A stretch of 64,000 nucleotides of DNA from CALBPI01 sp045110335 (lineage in GTDB: Bacteria; Pseudomonadota; Gammaproteobacteria; Steroidobacterales; Woeseiaceae), in assembly GCA_045110335.1 (NCBI GenBank), contig JBGCGB010000020.1:1-64000 (forward strand), read 5' to 3'. Numbering within the stretch: position 1 is the stretch's first letter; each line of letters opens with the position of its first letter. The translations under genes were made by a program, and so were the position numbers. The notes beneath the pieces are model-generated. The model was not told the origin of the DNA. It searched no databases and saw only the letters and a list, made by a program, of their open reading frames with translations. Positions 17,394 through 27,183 of the stretch are shown piece by piece.

Positions 17394-18656
17394 CTAGTGT
17401 TTTTCGATCAACGAAATAACCAAGTTTGGAAGTTGAGAGTCATCCCATGTAAACGACGCCTTGCCAATCCGCACGATAACTAGGCGCTCGCTGGGTACAA
17501 CATAAACGCGTTGGCCACCTGAGCCGTCGAAGTAGAAAACGTCGTCCCGCGCAAAGGCGTCTTTTGCCGGTACGAATACTTTCAGTTCTTTGTAATAAGT
17601 GCGCTTAGGTTGGTGCGGACTTCCCAGCCATATCTGGAAGCCGTAGTTTGGATTGACGGTGGAGGGCTGAGTCATTTTCTCTACCCAGTCCGCCGATACG
17701 ATGGTTCTACCGTCGATCGTTCCCGAGTTCAAAAGTAACAGACCGATCCGTAGCCAATCTCGGGCACTGGCCTGCAAACAGCAAGAAGCGCGTGGCATGC
17801 CGTTCGGGTGATCAAGCCATAGTCGGGCCTCTGCGTTGCCCAATGGTTGCCAAAGTTTCTGCGCGAGAAAATCGCCGTAACGCATACCGCTGGCCTCCTC
17901 TATGACCCAGGCTAGATACTGTGTATTGGCATTGGCGTAGATGAACTCTTCGTACGGCTTTAGCGGGTTCTTCCAGTGACCAATAGCTCGCTTGAGATCG
18001 CTGCCGAAGTAGGTTTGCCAATATACATTGGCAGGGTCATTGCTCTGTGGCGGTGCGGTGATGCCGCTACTCATCTGCAACAATGCGCGCAGTGGCACTG
18101 TGCCGAGCGTTGTGCCTTTTAGATGGGGCAGGTAGGTTTCCAAACGGTCCTCTTCGCTTTGAATCAGACCTGCATCGATCGCAATTCCAAGCAGAATGGC
18201 GACGACCGATTTGTGCATCGATGCGGTATCAAAGCGAGATACTTGGCTGTACCCAGAGTCGTACCGTTCATGGATCAGAGCGCCTTGATGCCAGACCAGA
18301 AATGCATGACTTTGGTGTGTATCAACCAATGCGTCTGCGGCTGCAAATTTAGCGGATGTCGTTGCTGCCCGATTAATTTCCGCGGGTTTCCCGCCGGGTA
18401 CGATCGCTAGTGGTTCGTACCAGTCCACGTCCGAGACCCACGATTCCACGGGGAAATGTAACTTTTTAAGCTCTACAAGTTCAATTTGTGCTGCACCAGG
18501 CCATGGATCCGCAGCGCGTGTGCTCGACGGTTTTGTGTCGTTGCTGATCCGATCAGAGTGGTGCGGATCAGTTTCGCCATTAGGACCGGCGTGACAAGCA
18601 CACAATATCGAGGCGAGCGCCAAGGTCGCGACAAAGCGAATGGGCGATCCGAGCAT
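17394..18656 (-). CDS. lipoprotein serine hydrolase (class C beta-lactamase-like)
   Basis: 420 residues. The signal peptide ends in a lipobox (ASILCAC). The beta-lactamase fold carries SMHK (nucleophile and base) in FDTASMHKSVVAIL, YAN in EFIYANANTQYL, and GSGGQRVYVVP near the C-terminus in place of KTG. This matches the NylB/EstB-like branch that hydrolyses esters and short amides. Probably an outer-membrane or periplasmic lipoprotein. It is clearly paralogous to the protein at 20708-21940 (shared HAFLVWH/DAFLVWH segment and GQRVYV/NQVVYV end). It lies tail to tail with a DUF1838 gene and divergent from an alpha/beta-hydrolase gene. Confidence 0.87.
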   Translation of the reverse strand: MLGSPIRFVATLALASILCACHAGPNGETDPHHSDRISNDTKPSSTRAADPWPGAAQIELVELKKLHFPVESWVSDVDWYEPLAIVPGGKPAEINRAATTSAKFAAADALVDTHQSHAFLVWHQGALIHERYDSGYSQVSRFDTASMHKSVVAILLGIAIDAGLIQSEEDRLETYLPHLKGTTLGTVPLRALLQMSSGITAPPQSNDPANVYWQTYFGSDLKRAIGHWKNPLKPYEEFIYANANTQYLAWVIEEASGMRYGDFLAQKLWQPLGNAEARLWLDHPNGMPRASCCLQASARDWLRIGLLLLNSGTIDGRTIVSADWVEKMTQPSTVNPNYGFQIWLGSPHQPKRTYYKELKVFVPAKDAFARDDVFYFDGSGGQRVYVVPSERLVIVRIGKASFTWDDSQLPNLVISLIEKH

Positions 18657-18801
18657 GATTTTTTCCTTTCACAACACTTGAGCGAGTGTGGCACGGATTG
18701 CCATGTTTGTTTTTGATAAAAGTCATTGTGCCGATTTTGAGCTCTCTATAGTTTCTAAGTATCTATTTAGACACTGTTTTCACACGGCGGAATATTGTTT
18801 C

Positions 18802-19743
18802 ATGACGATTCGCATCCAAGATATTCGATCTTTTCTGAGTTGGAACTCGCATCTGCTTTGCTTGCTGATGCTTTTGCTTGGTGCCTGCGTTCAGACTCCG
18901 CCAGTCAATGACGCAGTTACCAAAGTTTCGGGAGCGCCGAATCGGCATACACTGTTAGTTGCTGAACGCGAGGTCGAAGTGTGGGCCTGGGGCGAGGCAA
19001 ATTCCGATGGTGTTGTCTTATTTAGTCATGGAGCGCAGTCTGCTCCCTGGAAATATGAGCCCATGATTCAGGAGTGGATTGGTCGTGGCCTTCGCGTTTA
19101 CGCTCCGTTGCACGTCGACTCTACAGACCATCCGCAAACCGCCGACTATCCGGGTTTGGCTTCATGGACGACGCGTCTCGAAGACATGGAGTTGATCGCG
19201 AAAAGATTTGGTGGCGACGCCTATGTTGCAGCTGGACATAGTTATGGAGCGCTTTTGGCGCTGGTCAAAGGCGGAGTTTCGGCGACTAAGGCGGGTTTTC
19301 AGGGGCAAATGAATGATGCCCGCGTCTCGTTGGTACTGGCGTTTTCGCCACCGCCAGCAATCCCGGGTCTCGTTGATCTTGAGGCGTTCGCCGATCTGCG
19401 TGTTCCCGCTCTGATCCAAACCGGAACCCGCGACATTCCAATGGGCGATACGACCCGGGGATGGCGAGTTCACCTTGATGCGTTTGAGCAGGCCCCGTCC
19501 GGCGGAGCGAGTTACGCGTTGGTCATTGACGATGTGGATCACTATTTCGGCGGCGCTATTTGTCGGCCCGAGTTGCCCGGGCCGGCGCAGGAGGCCGAGT
19601 TGGCGGTCGCACTTGATTTTGCGAGTTTGATGATTGACGCCTATCACTTTGATTTGGCCGACGCGAAACTCAGAGTAAAGGCCGCGGTCAACCCATCGAA
19701 TACGGCTGAATGGCTTTCCAAAGCGGAAGTGTTTGCAAAGTAG
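18802..19743 (+). CDS. lipoprotein alpha/beta-hydrolase
   Basis: About 313 residues from an ATG preceded by GGCGGAA; upstream in-frame codons are not leader-like. The signal ends with LLLGAC, a lipobox. The fold shows VVLFSHGAQSAPWKYEPMI (oxyanion region), nucleophile elbow AAGHSYGALLA, a DIPMGD-type acid loop and VDHYFGG for the histidine. It resembles PAF-acetylhydrolase/chlorophyllase-like esterases. Probable periplasmic esterase. It begins a plus-strand run with the DUF1838 and serine hydrolase genes that follow at 20 bases and then a 4-base overlap. Confidence 0.85.
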   Translation: MTIRIQDIRSFLSWNSHLLCLLMLLLGACVQTPPVNDAVTKVSGAPNRHTLLVAEREVEVWAWGEANSDGVVLFSHGAQSAPWKYEPMIQEWIGRGLRVYAPLHVDSTDHPQTADYPGLASWTTRLEDMELIAKRFGGDAYVAAGHSYGALLALVKGGVSATKAGFQGQMNDARVSLVLAFSPPPAIPGLVDLEAFADLRVPALIQTGTRDIPMGDTTRGWRVHLDAFEQAPSGGASYALVIDDVDHYFGGAICRPELPGPAQEAELAVALDFASLMIDAYHFDLADAKLRVKAAVNPSNTAEWLSKAEVFAK

Positions 19744-19763
19744 TACGTGAGGACATTTGAGCG

Positions 19764-20711
19764 ATGATAGGGCAAATTAAGGAGTCTCGGCGAAGTACGC
19801 TACGCATGTTGGGTGCCCTGGGGTGCGGCGGACTGGCGCTAGCCAGCCAGCGATCTGCGAGTGCCGGCGTAGCGTCAAACCAAGCTGCTGAAGCAACGCA
19901 AGATTCGAGCCTGGACTTGTCGACGCCGGAAAAACGCTCAGAGATTATCGTGAAAGTCATGGGTTCGACGGCCGCTGAGGCCACTCATGCGTATATGCGT
20001 TTTCATGTGTACGGCTTTGCCGGCACGAACGCGGTCCCTTTCTTCTCGATGAATAATTATCTGATTCAGTATTGGGAACCGGTGAAGTACGGCACCTACA
20101 ACATGCGCCACTATGAGGTTGGCTATTTCACCAAATTTGGTACCGACGAGCCCATTACATACTTGGACAATCCAATCACTGGTGAAACAGTGGAAATGGA
20201 GCACTTCGTTTTAGGGCCGGTGAGGCGCAGTTATACGCCAACCGGCATTGTAGCGCCCGGTATCGCCCCTGAACCGCTCAGTATTGACGTCATCGGTGAC
20301 CGTGTGTTCATACCGACTCAAAGCATCGAGTCGTTCCCGTCCATGTTCCCACCGTCGGAATGGCCCGAAATATCCAATCAGGAAAAAGTGTACTGGGATT
20401 CGTTCTATACCTATTCGGCAAGTGTTGCTGACATTCTGGATGGCGATTCTCCCCGCGCTCGTGCCGAAATTCACATGCAAAACCTGACCAGCTGGCAACC
20501 CTTTTTGAGGCTCGGCCGTACACCGGGACGCCTGATGGTTCGAGCGTTCGGTGCACACGTGCCAGGCTTTGAGGTGCTAAGCGCAGATGTCAGGAGAGGA
20601 TTTGAGCAACATACCCCTCAGATCTTCGACACTGAATCTTGGACGACAACGCTGTTCGATAACGTCGAGTACTTCAAGAAGATGACTAGGCAGGGTGACT
20701 CAAAAAGATGA
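19764..20711 (+). CDS. exported DUF1838-like protein
   Basis: 315 residues. The leader ESRRSTLRMLGALGCGGLALASQRSASA has a twin-arginine motif, so Tat export is likely. The body contains TYLDNPITGETVEMEHFVLGPVRRSY, matching the DUF1838 pattern (D/N-P-x-T-G-E-x-V-E), and a repeat of the fold seen at 16340-17362. Role unknown. It shares an operon with an alpha/beta-hydrolase (upstream, 20 bases) and a serine hydrolase whose ATG overlaps its stop (ATGA). The recurrence of DUF1838 beside a class C-type hydrolase twice in this locus suggests that they act on the same compound. Confidence 0.75.
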   Translation: MIGQIKESRRSTLRMLGALGCGGLALASQRSASAGVASNQAAEATQDSSLDLSTPEKRSEIIVKVMGSTAAEATHAYMRFHVYGFAGTNAVPFFSMNNYLIQYWEPVKYGTYNMRHYEVGYFTKFGTDEPITYLDNPITGETVEMEHFVLGPVRRSYTPTGIVAPGIAPEPLSIDVIGDRVFIPTQSIESFPSMFPPSEWPEISNQEKVYWDSFYTYSASVADILDGDSPRARAEIHMQNLTSWQPFLRLGRTPGRLMVRAFGAHVPGFEVLSADVRRGFEQHTPQIFDTESWTTTLFDNVEYFKKMTRQGDSKR

Positions 20712-21940
20712 TTTCCGTCGTACGACACTATGGGATTGCGCTGAGCTTACCGCTCGTATGCTTAGTGGCAGGTTGCGTCAGCATCGGTGCGAACACAAAC
20801 CAGCAAGCCGAATTGAATTCGGAAGCAGCCTACCAAGCCCGCTTCGAGACAGTCATGGCAAGCGGCGGTTTCTTCGCGACCTACCAACCGCGTGAGGAGA
20901 TTCCCGGCGCGTCGACCAGAGATCCCCTTCCATCCGCGCGTCCGGATGAACGCTCTATTTCCAACACAGCGTTGCAAGACGCGGCGGCATACGCCGAGCG
21001 CAACAATTCCGACGCATTCTTGGTTTGGCACGACGGCAAGCTTCAGGCAGAGCATTATTTTGGCGATAAACGCGCATCCACTCTGCTGATATCAAAATCA
21101 CTATCCAAACCGCTTACAGCCATCGCAGTTGGCCGTGCCATAGAGCTCGGCCATATTCAGTCGTTGGACCAGCCGGTCGCCGACTTTATTCCCGAGTGGC
21201 GAGACGATGACCGGCGTGCTGTGTTGGTGCGGCACCTGTTAGATATGCGATCGGGGTTTTTGCGCCAGGGCTATAGTCGGGACCCCGATCACCCTTGGAA
21301 TCGGGCCTATCTGTCGTTGGAGCTGGAAGACTATCTGGTTAATAACTATCCGTTAGAGAGTGCACCGGGCAAGGACTATTTATATAACAACGCCACGGCA
21401 GACATGGTGGCAGTGCTTATCGAACGTTCCACGGGGCAGCGTTACGGCGAGTTTATTGGGCGTGAAGTGTTATCCGAAATTGATGCTCCTGGTGGGGAAG
21501 GGTGGGTCAGCAAACACGGGGGTCTTATCCACTCGGGCTGCTGCAAATTCCTGCCAGCCGAGAGCTGGCTGCGTCTGGCTAAACTGCTGTTGGATGACGG
21601 CGTGTTTCGGGGCAAGCGTTTGCTGCCGCCAGGGTATGTGCGCGAAATGACGACGCCATCCGCAGCCAATCCGCACTACGGTTTGGGCGTGTGGGTTGGC
21701 GGCGAATACGTCGAGCGGCGTGGTTATACCGGGAAACTAAAGCTCGGGCCACAAGTGTTACACAGCGAGCCCTATCTGGACTCCGAGCTCTTTCTATTCG
21801 ACGGCAATTCGAACCAAGTGGTTTATGTCTTGCCGAAACATGACCTGATCATATTACGCTTGGGACGTACGCCACCTAAAGAGCCCGAGTGGGATAACGC
21901 TAGGCTCCCGAATATGATTGTGCGTGGGCTGAAACCATGA
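20708..21940 (+). CDS. lipoprotein serine hydrolase (class C beta-lactamase-like)
   Basis: 410 residues. The leader ends in LVCLVAGC, a lipobox. Catalytic motifs: SLSK in LLISKSLSKPLTAIAVG, YNN in KDYLYNNATADMVAVL, and DGNSNQVVYVLP in place of KTG. Likely a periplasmic esterase or amidase of the EstB/NylB branch. Translationally coupled to the DUF1838 gene by a 4-base overlap. A paralogue of the 17394-18656 protein. A convergent alpha/beta-hydrolase gene begins 30 bases beyond its stop, so a shared terminator region is very short. Confidence 0.87.
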   Translation: MISVVRHYGIALSLPLVCLVAGCVSIGANTNQQAELNSEAAYQARFETVMASGGFFATYQPREEIPGASTRDPLPSARPDERSISNTALQDAAAYAERNNSDAFLVWHDGKLQAEHYFGDKRASTLLISKSLSKPLTAIAVGRAIELGHIQSLDQPVADFIPEWRDDDRRAVLVRHLLDMRSGFLRQGYSRDPDHPWNRAYLSLELEDYLVNNYPLESAPGKDYLYNNATADMVAVLIERSTGQRYGEFIGREVLSEIDAPGGEGWVSKHGGLIHSGCCKFLPAESWLRLAKLLLDDGVFRGKRLLPPGYVREMTTPSAANPHYGLGVWVGGEYVERRGYTGKLKLGPQVLHSEPYLDSELFLFDGNSNQVVYVLPKHDLIILRLGRTPPKEPEWDNARLPNMIVRGLKP

Positions 21941-21969
21941 ATGCGCCAAGCGAACGACAGTGCTTCGTG

Positions 21970-23019
21970 TTACGGGTCAAAAGAAACCTTGAAATGTCCG
22001 CAGTCATTGTTGTCGTAAGCTTTGCCAACTTCTTCAAAGAACAGTTGGCTAGCTGCAGCGGTCTCTTGCGGGAGCTCAACGTTTATATAGTGTCCGCCCT
22101 TCGGAAAGGTAACCAAACGGGTAAAGCATGCATTGCTCAGTGCGTTCGTAAATGCCAGCGCGGTGGTCGTATCCAGTGCATTGTTACCGCCACCCCAGAT
22201 AACCAGCGAAGGGGCTTTTACGCGTGAAAGTACTTGCGTTGGATTGCCGCGTTCATAAAGGTCCAGAGACTTCTTGGCCTGCTTGTCGCGCCCGATTACA
22301 TTCAGGAAATTCAGCTTACGTTGCACAAATTCCCTGCCACGGCGCGCAGGGTCATTTATGTATGCACGGTAGAACTCATTTACGTCTTCCTCAAAAACGT
22401 TGGCATCGACGAAGATGTTCTTTGCTCTGGGCGTGGTTACGGGCTGCGGCTTTTTTGCTTCCGCGGGCCGCTTGCCTTTTTGGATGCCGGCCGAATTCAT
22501 CAGAACGAGTGCTGATACGCGATCGACTCGGGTCGCGGCGTAGCGAAACGCCACAATACCGCCATATGAAATACCGACTATGGCAAATGACTGCTCACCC
22601 AAATGGTCCATCAGTGCGTCGATGGTCGCGAGCGTCCGATCAATCGAGTAATTGCCGTTTGGGACGCCACTGGAAAGACCAAAGCTCGGTAGGTCAAGAC
22701 GAACCACGCGATAGTGATCGTCGAGAATTGCCGCCCACTCGTCCCAGTCCCGTACATCACCGAGCGTGCCGTGAATCAGGAGTAACGTCGGACCTTGTCC
22801 GCTTACCTGATAGTGCAATTCGGTGCCTTCGAGGTCTACAAATTGTGACGCTGCTGAACTATAAGCTTCGCGGATCTCGGGAATTGAAATGGTGCGAGTT
22901 GTGGTCACAGAAGATGCCGGCAAGAGGTCTAACTGGTTTTCGGCAGTACTGCTGCACGCCGCTACGGAGCCAAAAATCAATAAGCACAATAGGTAACGCG
23001 GTAGGTAGTTTTTTTTCAT
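21970..23019 (-). CDS. lipoprotein alpha/beta-hydrolase
   Basis: About 349 residues; the ATG giving MKKNYLPRYLLCLLIFGSVAAC has AGGAAA upstream and yields a clean lipoprotein leader. LLLIHGTLGDVRDWDEWA supplies the oxyanion hole, VGISYGG the nucleophile, and KGGHYINVELP the histidine. This is the canonical 2-hydroxymuconate-semialdehyde-hydrolase/epoxide-hydrolase-like pattern. As a lipoprotein it acts in the periplasm or at the outer membrane. Divergent from the TonB-dependent receptor, so the two may share a control region at 23020-23256. Confidence 0.87.
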   Translation of the reverse strand: MKKNYLPRYLLCLLIFGSVAACSSTAENQLDLLPASSVTTTRTISIPEIREAYSSAASQFVDLEGTELHYQVSGQGPTLLLIHGTLGDVRDWDEWAAILDDHYRVVRLDLPSFGLSSGVPNGNYSIDRTLATIDALMDHLGEQSFAIVGISYGGIVAFRYAATRVDRVSALVLMNSAGIQKGKRPAEAKKPQPVTTPRAKNIFVDANVFEEDVNEFYRAYINDPARRGREFVQRKLNFLNVIGRDKQAKKSLDLYERGNPTQVLSRVKAPSLVIWGGGNNALDTTTALAFTNALSNACFTRLVTFPKGGHYINVELPQETAAASQLFFEEVGKAYDNNDCGHFKVSFDP

Positions 23020-23256
23020 GGGAAGAGGTTTCCTGCTTTCATTCTCGGGCACATCAGTTGTTCGTTTGAATGTCGATAAATATAAACGGTTTTTGGCCAT
23101 GACGTGTGGTTAGGAGTGAAAAGAGATGAGATTGGTTCTCCGGCACTGCATTGATATTCAGTCATCGGGATACCAGAGAATGACAGAGGTTCGTCTGCAA
23201 GAGTTGGGCAGTTCAATTCGTTTAGAAAAATTGGTGATAACTATGGGAAGGCAAAA

Positions 23257-25602
23257 ATGACTAAGAATGAGACTATTAAGAAACACAATCCTTTGGTACT
23301 TTTTTGTTGTACCGCTATCAGTATTGGCTGGCCTGCAGCCGTGCTCGCACAAGAGTCGACGTCTGAGGTGACTACGTTAGACGAGGTGATCGTCACAGCA
23401 CGCTTGGTTGAGGAAAGCTTGCAGGACGTGCCGATGTCGATTGCGGCATTTGATGAGCAGATGATCGATGAGCGTGGCTTGGAAGACCTTACTGAAATTG
23501 CGCGTTCAACACCCGGTTTTGCTTTTGAGAATTTCAACGGTGCATTCGCCACGCCGGTAATTCGAGGTCAATCGCAGAATCGACTGACCAATCCGGTTCA
23601 AAACGTTGCGACATTCTATAACGGTATATACCTGCAGCGTGGCTACATGGTCGACTCGAGTCTATTGAATGTGGGTCAGATAGAGGTATTGCGTGGTCCG
23701 CAGGCCGCGGCGTTTGGCCGTAACGCCTATGCGGGAGCCGTCAATTTTCGAACCAAGGCGGTTGGGGATCAGTTCCAAGGTGCTGCGGTTGTGGAGTTTG
23801 GGGAGGACGACTATCAACGGATCGATTTGACCACGCAGATTCCTTTTGGTGACTACGGCGGCTTGTCGCTTGGTTACAGTACTTCCGAATACGACGGTGC
23901 TTGGGAAAACAACCATGCCTTGGCGAACACCTCGGATCCTTTGGCGCGAACGACAGGCAACTTGGGTGGATTCGATTCGGACGCATTTCAAATTGGTTTC
24001 GATCTAAATGTCACTGACAATCTGACTGTGAAATTGAACCTTCTTGATAGTGAGCGTGACGTCGAGAACGTCGCACAGTACACAGTGAGTGGATCGGGTT
24101 TGTTTGACGTCAATCCTCTCAATTGTTCGGGTACCGGTTTCCTTGGTGCTAATGCACTTTTTTGCGGTGAATTGCCGGTTGATCCCATACTGGTCGACGG
24201 CAACGCTCGCAAATCTGGTCTGGTGATCGACCCTCGTACGGGCATAAGCCTCGAATCGCAAGTTCTTAGTTTCGACGTGAACTATGATTTGTCGGAGTCA
24301 ATGGCAATCAACTTTCTTTACGGCAAGATTGAAGGGGCCTTCGAGGGGGCGGGTTCGTCAGTTTATGATCAGGAAGTTGGCTACACCGGCCCGTTTGCTG
24401 GTCCGCCAATTTTCCTTGACCGCTTGTTGATTGATACTTCTGGCAACGGCAATATCGAATCGGACTCATATGAAATGCGCTTCACATGGAAAGGCGAAAA
24501 TACAACGGCGTACTTGGGTGGCTACTATTCTGACGGTGATGATGCGACAGAATTCGCATTGCTAAGTGTACCTGCGCAAACAACTGGTCCGTTGGATCCT
24601 GGTTTCGAATTGAACTTCCCGGGTTTTGCAGCGAATTCTCTGGATTCGAGAAATATAAAATCTTTGTTTGGTTTCTGGGACTACCGCAGCGGTCGGTGGG
24701 CTTACTCTGTTGAGGGCCGTCTAACGCGCGAGAGTATTATCGAGACGAACTTCGTTTCGGCCACCGGTGCAAAAGAAGAGTTTGACTACTTTACCCCGCG
24801 TCTGGCGGCTACGTATTTCGTGTCTGACAATCGTAGCTACTATGGTTCGATTGCAGGGGGTGTAAAGGCTGGTGGTTTCAACGTCGGTGGCTCTGATCCG
24901 TCCAGCTTTGATGATCCTAGTCAGTCGACCTTTGATGAAGAAACGAATACGACGATTGAATTCGGGAGCCGAAACGTCCTGATGGACGGTGCGCTGACAC
25001 TGAACGCGACAGTCTATTTCATTAAGGCGAAAGATCTACAGGTAAGTGTTCCTCGGTTAGGGCAAACCGGCACTGTTGTGGCCAACCGGGCTGAGGCAGA
25101 TACTACGGGCTTAGAGGTCGAGTTGTCATACGATGTTTCTGATTCTCTGCAACTGTACGGTGGATTGAGCTTGAACAATGCAGAGTACGGCGACGTGATC
25201 GATGTATCAAATGCTTCCCGGTGTGACGATATAGTCTGTTCGTCGACCGGAGACGTGTCTGGCAACGATATCGAGCGCGCGCCAAAGGTCATGTTAAACG
25301 CTGGTTTGAACTATGACGGCTCAATTAATACGAGTATGGATTACTACCTGCGCGGCAACGTTGGTTACCAGTCTAGCCAATATGTATCTGCTATCAATGT
25401 TACCGAAATCGAGGCACGCACTATCACTGATGTTTCTGCGGGTCTGTATTGGAACAATTTCGAAGCCCGTTTGGCGGTCGATAACCTATTCGATGAAGAA
25501 TATGTTTCGAGCGCGTTTCAGATTGGTTTCCTGAGTGCCTATACGCCTAATCTCGGCAATCGTCGCCGCGCCAGTGTGAGACTCAGTTACAGGTTTGATT
25601 AG
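23257..25602 (+). CDS. TonB-dependent outer-membrane receptor
   Basis: 781 residues with a signal peptide ending AVLAQ. The TonB box and plug begin TLDEVIVTARLVEESLQDVPMSI, followed by plug motifs TPVIRGQSQNR and QIEVLRGPQAAAFGRNAYAGAVNF. The 22-strand barrel ends with the usual aromatic residue (VRLSYRFD). GGAAGG lies 5 bases before the ATG. The family imports siderophores, vitamins, glycans or hydrophobic organics; this sub-type is abundant in organic-polymer and steroid/terpenoid degraders, so here it is probably the uptake channel for the catabolic block around it. Single complete gene, followed 63 bases later by an exported amine oxidase. Confidence 0.92.
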   Translation: MTKNETIKKHNPLVLFCCTAISIGWPAAVLAQESTSEVTTLDEVIVTARLVEESLQDVPMSIAAFDEQMIDERGLEDLTEIARSTPGFAFENFNGAFATPVIRGQSQNRLTNPVQNVATFYNGIYLQRGYMVDSSLLNVGQIEVLRGPQAAAFGRNAYAGAVNFRTKAVGDQFQGAAVVEFGEDDYQRIDLTTQIPFGDYGGLSLGYSTSEYDGAWENNHALANTSDPLARTTGNLGGFDSDAFQIGFDLNVTDNLTVKLNLLDSERDVENVAQYTVSGSGLFDVNPLNCSGTGFLGANALFCGELPVDPILVDGNARKSGLVIDPRTGISLESQVLSFDVNYDLSESMAINFLYGKIEGAFEGAGSSVYDQEVGYTGPFAGPPIFLDRLLIDTSGNGNIESDSYEMRFTWKGENTTAYLGGYYSDGDDATEFALLSVPAQTTGPLDPGFELNFPGFAANSLDSRNIKSLFGFWDYRSGRWAYSVEGRLTRESIIETNFVSATGAKEEFDYFTPRLAATYFVSDNRSYYGSIAGGVKAGGFNVGGSDPSSFDDPSQSTFDEETNTTIEFGSRNVLMDGALTLNATVYFIKAKDLQVSVPRLGQTGTVVANRAEADTTGLEVELSYDVSDSLQLYGGLSLNNAEYGDVIDVSNASRCDDIVCSSTGDVSGNDIERAPKVMLNAGLNYDGSINTSMDYYLRGNVGYQSSQYVSAINVTEIEARTITDVSAGLYWNNFEARLAVDNLFDEEYVSSAFQIGFLSAYTPNLGNRRRASVRLSYRFD

Positions 25603-25665
25603 AGACTAGCGTTCTTTGATTGGGGCATTCTGTCATTCGAAAAGGCCTCTCGGGGTAGATGTGCT

Positions 25666-27183
25666 TTGAAGTTTTCCCGAAGAAAGTTTGGCCATAAGGT
25701 TGTGGCCGCTGCATCAGCAGCGGCCTTTTCCACCTTTGCCGGCTGCGCTACCGAGCAACGATCTGACGTTGTGGTTGTGGGAGGTGGCATAGCCGGGCTC
25801 AATACTGCTTTGCTGCTGCGTGAATTGGGAATGAACGCCGTCGTGCTGGAGGCAGGTAATGAGGTTGGCGGCCGGATCAAGACTGTCCAAACCAGCGCCG
25901 GCGCGATCGATGTTGGTGCGAGTCAGATCGGTTTGGGTTATGCGCGAGTAAGACATGCTTGTCGTAAGGAGCGGCTGAAGCTGATACCTGAGAATCGCGA
26001 TTTGCTTCCATTCGGTATGTTTTTTCAGTCGAATTGGATAGAGGCGTCATCGTGGGCAGACAATCCACTCAATGAATGCGTTGGCGAAGAGCGCACAATC
26101 CCACCTATGATGATGGCCAGAGCGTTGGTGCGGAAATACAACCCGCTAGGAGATTTGGATGATTGGTTGAGTCCGGACATGGCCAAATGGGACATCAGCC
26201 TCAGAGAGCTGTTAACACGCGAAGGCCATAGTCCTCAGTCTATTGAATTGGCTGAGTGGACAGTTCCAGGTATAAGCCTTGACGACACTTCGGTTTTACG
26301 AATGTTCCAGGAGCAGACGCGTGGCGATTATGAGAGAGGTTTTGCGCAAGTGGCTGATGCACATTCCGCAACATCATCCGTCAACCCACTTGGCGAGGAC
26401 AACCTGCGTTCCAGTGACGGTAGCCTCGCGACGATCTACAACATCGAAGGCGGTTGCCAACAGTTGCCGCTTGCGCTGGCCAGGCGGTTGGGTGAGGCCG
26501 TCATTCTGAACAAACGGGTTGTCGGCATCGATATGACAGATAAGTCGGCAACCGCAACATGTGCTGACGGCACTCACTATACCGGGCGTTATCTTGTATC
26601 TGCACTGCCATTTAGCGTGCTTAAAAAAGTGAGCATTAACGCTTCTCGCGATAGCCGTATGCGCGCATCAATCCAGAATATGCCGTACGCTAATACGACG
26701 AGATTGTACGTCGAAGTGAAGAGACCATTTTGGGAAGATGACGGTCTCCCTGCCTCATTTGCGACCGACGGGCGCATGGGTATGTTTTGGGCGATCGACA
26801 ATCACGGCCTTGATCAACCGCAGCGCGGGATGTTTGTGCTGATTGGCAAGGCAGGGCAACAGGTATCCGCCCTGCCTAATCCGGTCGAGTTCCTAATTGC
26901 TGAGCTCGCCAAATTGCGCCCGGCGTCTAGAGGTTTGATCAAGCCGTTGGTCTACAAAGATTGGGCTGCTGATCCCCTGCAGTTGGGGTGTGGCTTTAGT
27001 GTTGCACCCGGACTACTGAACGACTATGTCGAGAATCTGGCTCAGCCCTGGCAGGTTATGCATTTCGCAGGTGAGCATACGCGTCGGCTGGAGTTCGGTA
27101 TGGAGTCGGCATTGGAAAGCAGCGAACGAGTTGCTCTTGAGGTTGCGCGACGTGAACGGTGGCCGCACTCATCTTCATTATGA
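25666..27183 (+). CDS. exported flavin-containing amine oxidase, second copy
   Basis: 505 residues from a TTG start. The leader FSRRKFGHKVVAAASAAAFSTFAGC has a twin-arginine motif and a lipobox, suggesting Tat export and lipidation. FAD motif VVVVGGGIAGLNTALLL plus EAGNEVGGRI; C-terminal HFAGEHTRRLEFGMESALESSERVA. Paralogous to the enzyme at 14393-15826, which is followed by a cytochrome c; no cytochrome follows this copy. It stands directly after the TonB receptor gene, suggesting action on the imported compound in the periplasm. Confidence 0.87.
   Translation: MKFSRRKFGHKVVAAASAAAFSTFAGCATEQRSDVVVVGGGIAGLNTALLLRELGMNAVVLEAGNEVGGRIKTVQTSAGAIDVGASQIGLGYARVRHACRKERLKLIPENRDLLPFGMFFQSNWIEASSWADNPLNECVGEERTIPPMMMARALVRKYNPLGDLDDWLSPDMAKWDISLRELLTREGHSPQSIELAEWTVPGISLDDTSVLRMFQEQTRGDYERGFAQVADAHSATSSVNPLGEDNLRSSDGSLATIYNIEGGCQQLPLALARRLGEAVILNKRVVGIDMTDKSATATCADGTHYTGRYLVSALPFSVLKKVSINASRDSRMRASIQNMPYANTTRLYVEVKRPFWEDDGLPASFATDGRMGMFWAIDNHGLDQPQRGMFVLIGKAGQQVSALPNPVEFLIAELAKLRPASRGLIKPLVYKDWAADPLQLGCGFSVAPGLLNDYVENLAQPWQVMHFAGEHTRRLEFGMESALESSERVALEVARRERWPHSSSL

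Noticed and set aside
22224..23069. 281-residue open frame antisense to the alpha/beta-hydrolase gene
   Set aside because: It is the shadow of a clear hydrolase and has a Cys/Arg-rich composition with no motif.
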